A DNA stretch of 64,000 bases, from assembly GCF_003952165.1 (NCBI RefSeq), contig NZ_RXFT01000008.1, positions 62,001-126,000 on the forward strand, given 5' to 3'. Origin of the DNA: Variovorax guangxiensis. Its GTDB lineage: Bacteria; Pseudomonadota; Gammaproteobacteria; Burkholderiales; Burkholderiaceae_C. The notes under the pieces were generated by a model. The model searched no databases and had not been told where the DNA came from. It saw only the letters and a list, made by a program, of their open reading frames with translations. This document shows, piece after piece, positions 61,128 to 64,000 of the stretch. A program made the position numbers and the translations under genes. Each line of letters opens with the position of its first letter. The first letter of the stretch is position 1.

Positions 61128-62462
61128 TCAACTCCCGCTGGTTGTGCCGGGTGTCGCTTCCGTCAGTGCCTCCAGCGCCTCTTCGACGGCGCGTATTCCT
61201 TCTGTACCGATGGGCTCCATCTGGCTGGCCAGCGCGGGCAATGCTTCGCCGCGCTGCGCCTGCAGGATTGCGATGGTACGGCCCGCTTCCTGCGGCGAGG
61301 CGAATCCACGGCTTTGCAGCAGGGTTTCGCCGCGCGCATCCAACAGCTTGAAATAGAAAAGTCCGTCCGCCTTCTCGCGGTACTGCTTGAAACTGGGTTT
61401 GGCGACCTTGGCCGCCTTGGCGACGCCCTTGTCCTTGCCGGCCGCCAGGTTGCGCAGGCCGACCGCGTGGCGCAGGCTGGCCATGAAAGGCTTCGACAGC
61501 GCCTGCGCCTTCTCGGCGCCCAGCAGCAGGGTGCGCTCGATCTGGGCCGGGTCGTTCATCAGCGCCTCGTAGCGCTCGCGCAGCGGCGCCACTTCGAGGT
61601 CGATGCGCTCGAACAGCATCTGCTTGGCGTCGCCCCAGCCGATGCCATCGGCGTACGCCTTGCGCAGCGTGTCGGTTTCCTCGGCGCTGGCGAAGGCCTG
61701 GTAGATCTGGAAGAGCGCCGAGCCTTCGGTTTCCTTGGGCTCGCCGGGGGCGCGCGAGTCGGTCACGATGCTGGAGATCTGCTTTTGCAGCTGCGCGCGC
61801 GGCGCGAACAGCGGGATCGTATTGCCGTAGCTCTTGCTCATCTTGCGGCCGTCGAGGCCGGGCAGGGTGGCGACCGCGTCGTCGATCTCGGCCTCGGGCA
61901 GCGTGAAATGCTCGCCGTAGAGGTGGTTGAAGCGCTGCGCCATGTCGCGCGCCATCTCGATGTGCTGCACCTGGTCGCGGCCCACGGGCACCTTGTGGGC
62001 GTTGAACATCAGGATGTCGGCGCCCATGAGCACCGGGTACATGAAGAGGCCGGCCGTCACGTCGGCGTCGGGGTCCTCGCCCTTGGCCACGTTCTTGTCG
62101 AGCTGCGCCTTGTAGGCATGCGCGCGGTTGAGCACGCCTTTGCCGGTCACGCAGGTGAGGAACCAGGTCAGCTCGGGAATCTCGACGATGTCCGACTGGC
62201 GGTAGAAGGTGACGCGCTCGGGGTCGAGCCCGCAGGCCAGCCAGCTGGCGGCGATCTCGAGGGTGGAGCGCTGGATCAGGGCCGGCTCCTGCACCTTGAT
62301 GAGCGCGTGGTAGTCGGCCAGGAAGAAGAAGCTCTGCACGCCGGGCGCGACGCTTTGCCGCACCGAGTGGCGGATCGAGCCGACATAGTTGCCGAGGTGC
62401 GGCGTGCCCGAAGGCGTGATGCCGGTCAGGACGCGCAGGGGAGCTTTGGAAGACGGAGCCAT
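61128..62462 (-). CDS. trpS: Tryptophan--tRNA ligase with DUF1508-like C-terminal extension
   Basis: TrpRS charges tRNA-Trp. The 444-residue protein has the class I motifs HLGN (22-25) and KMSKS (207-211) in a usual core of about 340 residues. Then follow a Lys/Ala linker (341-357) and a small domain (358-400: KQYREKADGLFYFKLLDARG, TLLQSRGFASPQEAGRTIAI) like the YegP/DUF1508 family, and a tail. Standard TrpRS is about 330-340 residues, so the tail is an addition. Confidence 0.95.
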   Translation of the reverse strand: MAPSSKAPLRVLTGITPSGTPHLGNYVGSIRHSVRQSVAPGVQSFFFLADYHALIKVQEPALIQRSTLEIAASWLACGLDPERVTFYRQSDIVEIPELTWFLTCVTGKGVLNRAHAYKAQLDKNVAKGEDPDADVTAGLFMYPVLMGADILMFNAHKVPVGRDQVQHIEMARDMAQRFNHLYGEHFTLPEAEIDDAVATLPGLDGRKMSKSYGNTIPLFAPRAQLQKQISSIVTDSRAPGEPKETEGSALFQIYQAFASAEETDTLRKAYADGIGWGDAKQMLFERIDLEVAPLRERYEALMNDPAQIERTLLLGAEKAQALSKPFMASLRHAVGLRNLAAGKDKGVAKAAKVAKPSFKQYREKADGLFYFKLLDARGETLLQSRGFASPQEAGRTIAILQAQRGEALPALASQMEPIGTEGIRAVEEALEALTEATPGTTSGS

Positions 62463-62495
62463 GGGACGGAGAGACGAAGAATTACTTAAAGCAAT

Positions 62496-63167
62496 CTAGA
62501 GCAGGAGTGCCTTGAGCGGAGTGATCAGCAGGTTGATGACGAAGTAGCCCACGTCCATCAGCGGCCGCAGCCAGTATGTGCTGACGATGCCCGCGAGGAC
62601 GAGGCCCATCACGATGAAAAAGCCGTATGGCTCGATGCGTGCCAGGAACATCTGGGCCTGGCCGCTGGGAAGAAGGCCGGCCAGCACGCGCCCGCCGTCG
62701 AGCGGCGGCAGCGGGAACAGGTTGAAGGCCCACATCACGAGGTTGACCAGGATGCCGCCTTGCGCCATCTTGATGAAAAAGGTTTCAGTGACGCCCGCCG
62801 CGACCAGCGCCACCAGCAGCAGAGCCCACAGGATCGCCTGGACGAAATTGGAAAGAGGCCCTGCCAGAGCCACCCAGACCATGTCGCGCTTCGGATGGCG
62901 CAGCCGCCCGAAGTTGACCGGCACCGGTTTGGCATAGCCGAACAGGAAGGCACCGGAGGTCGCGAAGTACAGCATCAGCGGCATCAGGATGGTCCCGATG
63001 GGATCGATGTGCTTCACCGGGTTGAGCGTGACGCGCCCCATGACCTCGGCCGTGTTGTCGCCGAAGTGGCGAGCGACGTAGCCGTGCGCCGCCTCGTGCA
63101 CTGTGATCGCGAAGATCACGGGCAGCGCATAGATCAGTACTGTCTGTATGAGGTTGGAAATATCCAC
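62496..63167 (-). CDS. Site-2 protease-type M50 family membrane metalloprotease
   Basis: The 223-residue protein has the zinc motif HEAAH (in ITVHEAAHGYVARHFGD), NPVKHIDPIGT, and the second motif NLFPLPPLDGGRVL, as in M50B (Rv2869-independent, small cytosol-facing) proteases, with about five to six membrane segments. No PDZ domain is present. Substrate unknown. It lies between trpS and the Sua5-like gene, a common housekeeping order in this group by recollection. Confidence 0.9.
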   Translation of the reverse strand: MDISNLIQTVLIYALPVIFAITVHEAAHGYVARHFGDNTAEVMGRVTLNPVKHIDPIGTILMPLMLYFATSGAFLFGYAKPVPVNFGRLRHPKRDMVWVALAGPLSNFVQAILWALLLVALVAAGVTETFFIKMAQGGILVNLVMWAFNLFPLPPLDGGRVLAGLLPSGQAQMFLARIEPYGFFIVMGLVLAGIVSTYWLRPLMDVGYFVINLLITPLKALLL

Positions 63168-63208
63168 TGGGCGATTGTGTCAGACGGGGCGTGTTTCTCT
63201 GCCCGATT

Positions 63209-63844
63209 TCAGAGGCCCAGAACGGCCAGTTGGCCGCGCCCTTGCCGCACCACGACAGGGTCGTCGCCGCTGCCCATGGGCGTGAGGTCGACCACCGTGG
63301 TCGGCTGCGAAGGGCAGGCGCCGGCGTCGATGACCGCGGCGATCTGCTTCTCGAAACGCTCGCGGATGGTCTGCGCGTCGTTCAGCGCCTCGGTCTCGCC
63401 CGGGGCGATCAGCGTGGTGGCCAGCAACGGCGCGCCGTGCAGCGACAGGAGCTCCAGCAAGACCTTGTGGTCGGGCACGCGCAGGCCGATGGTCTTGCGC
63501 TGCGGATGGCTCACGCGGCGCGGCACTTCCTTGGTGGCTTCGAGCAGGAAGGTGTAGGGGCCGGGCGTGGCCGCCTTCAGCAGGCGGTATTGCTTGTTGT
63601 CGACGCGCGCGTAGTTGGCCAACTCGCTGAGGTCGCGGCACAGCAGCGTGAGGTGGTGCTTCTCGTCGACCTGGCGGATGCGGCGCAACTGGTCGACCGC
63701 GTCCTTGTCGTCGAGGTGGCAGGCCAGCGCGTAGCTGGAGTCGGTGGGCACGGCCACGATATCGCCGCGCTCCAGCAGCGTGACGGCCTGCTTCAGCAGC
63801 CGCTGCTGCGGGTTCTCTGGGTGGACTTCGAAGTACTGGGCCAT
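63209..63844 (-). CDS. Sua5/YciO/YrdC-family protein (L-threonylcarbamoyladenylate synthase-like)
   Basis: Family members make threonylcarbamoyl-AMP for the t6A37 modification of tRNA; YciO members may have other roles. The 211-residue protein has the YrdC fold pattern (GDIVAVPTDSSYALACHLDD, KHHLTLLCRDLSELANYARV, PGPYTFLLEATKEVPRRVSH). The presence of the KxxR-like start suggests the YciO branch, but I cannot decide from the sequence alone. Confidence 0.87.
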   Translation of the reverse strand: MAQYFEVHPENPQQRLLKQAVTLLERGDIVAVPTDSSYALACHLDDKDAVDQLRRIRQVDEKHHLTLLCRDLSELANYARVDNKQYRLLKAATPGPYTFLLEATKEVPRRVSHPQRKTIGLRVPDHKVLLELLSLHGAPLLATTLIAPGETEALNDAQTIRERFEKQIAAVIDAGACPSQPTTVVDLTPMGSGDDPVVVRQGRGQLAVLGL

Positions 63845-63864
63845 GATGAAGAAAGGTTTCCTGG

Positions 63865-64000
63865 TCAGGATTCGGCGGGCTCGATGGGCACGCGGCGCTC
63901 GCGCACCGTGAGCCACGCGCCGGCCGCGCCGCAGACCGCGATCATCCCCATGCCGATGAGCGAGAAGCGGTCCGGCACGTGGGAAAAGACGATCCAGCCG
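63865..64000 (-). CDS. C-terminal end of a DMT/EamA-type transporter (partial)
   Basis: The last 44 residues before TGA read WIVFSHVPDRFSLIGMGMIA and CGAAGAWLTVRERR, the final membrane helix and basic tail typical of EamA (drug/metabolite) transporters. The rest lies beyond the right edge, so the call rests only on this tail. Confidence 0.6.
   Translation of the reverse strand, partial: GWIVFSHVPDRFSLIGMGMIAVCGAAGAWLTVRERRVPIEPAES

Noticed and set aside
1-64000. tRNA, rRNA, CRISPR arrays, riboswitches and transposase genes
   Set aside because: I looked for the usual sequence patterns by eye and found none I could support.

Overview
The window is high-GC, densely coded chromosomal DNA of a betaproteobacterium of the Burkholderiales, most likely Comamonadaceae and Variovorax-like. 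The reasons are an FlhDC-headed flagellar hierarchy next to a free-standing FlhB C-terminal paralogue (FhlB), several orphan Bug/TctC periplasmic binding proteins, and overall codon bias. The genus is recollection, not something tested here. I saw no rRNA, tRNA, CRISPR array or intact insertion sequence.

1-27.6 kb is a flagellar and chemotaxis super-cluster. Leftward are fliF-fliG-fliH (fliH cut by the window edge). Rightward are fliE; fliC behind a near-consensus sigma-28 promoter; flaG; fliD-fliS-fliT; fliK; two copies of a 65-bp repeat; fhlB; an AT-rich regulatory island; flhDC; motAB; cheA; an EAL/HDOD-type protein; cheR-cheD-cheB-cheY-cheZ; flhB-flhA-flhF-flhG and fliA. Together they encode the master regulator, sigma-28, part of the export gate, the MS ring and rotor, the stator, the filament and cap with their chaperones, and the chemotaxis core. 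cheW and any receptor are absent. FlhF is about twice the usual length and FlhG has lost its P-loop lysines. A 265-bp perfectly palindromic element that can fold as a three-way junction sits exactly at the fliA stop codon.

27.6-34.2 kb holds a GH15 glucoamylase-like gene and a divergent sugar-acid dehydrogenase locus (idnO-like SDR, a beta-hydroxyacid dehydrogenase and a small barrel protein leftward; a 2-hydroxyacid dehydrogenase and idnD-like enzyme rightward). The divergent promoter region carries two identical GTTACCGGTATC sites. The same site recurs 17 kb away (49.2 kb) in front of a gluconolactonase plus sugar ABC-importer operon, beside a LacI-family gene with a one-mismatch copy in its own leader. 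I infer one LacI regulon for uptake and oxidation of a sugar acid or lactone.

34.2-40.4 kb is a LysR-controlled module (LigI-like lactonase, Bug protein, YdiJ-type FAD/Fe-S oxidase). 40.5-48.0 kb is an IclR-controlled leftward operon (Bug, RraA-like aldolase, 2-hydroxyacid dehydrogenase, a frameshifted Bug, another Bug, LigI-like lactonase, SMP-30 lactonase). These two modules lie between the halves of the LacI regulon. 54-58.4 kb has a PhoD-like phosphatase and a LysR/Bug/FAD-oxidoreductase unit. 58.4-64 kb is more general: a small membrane protein, a histidine kinase with a convergent LuxR-type response regulator, trpS with a DUF1508-like tail, an M50 protease, a Sua5/YciO-type protein and the end of a DMT transporter.
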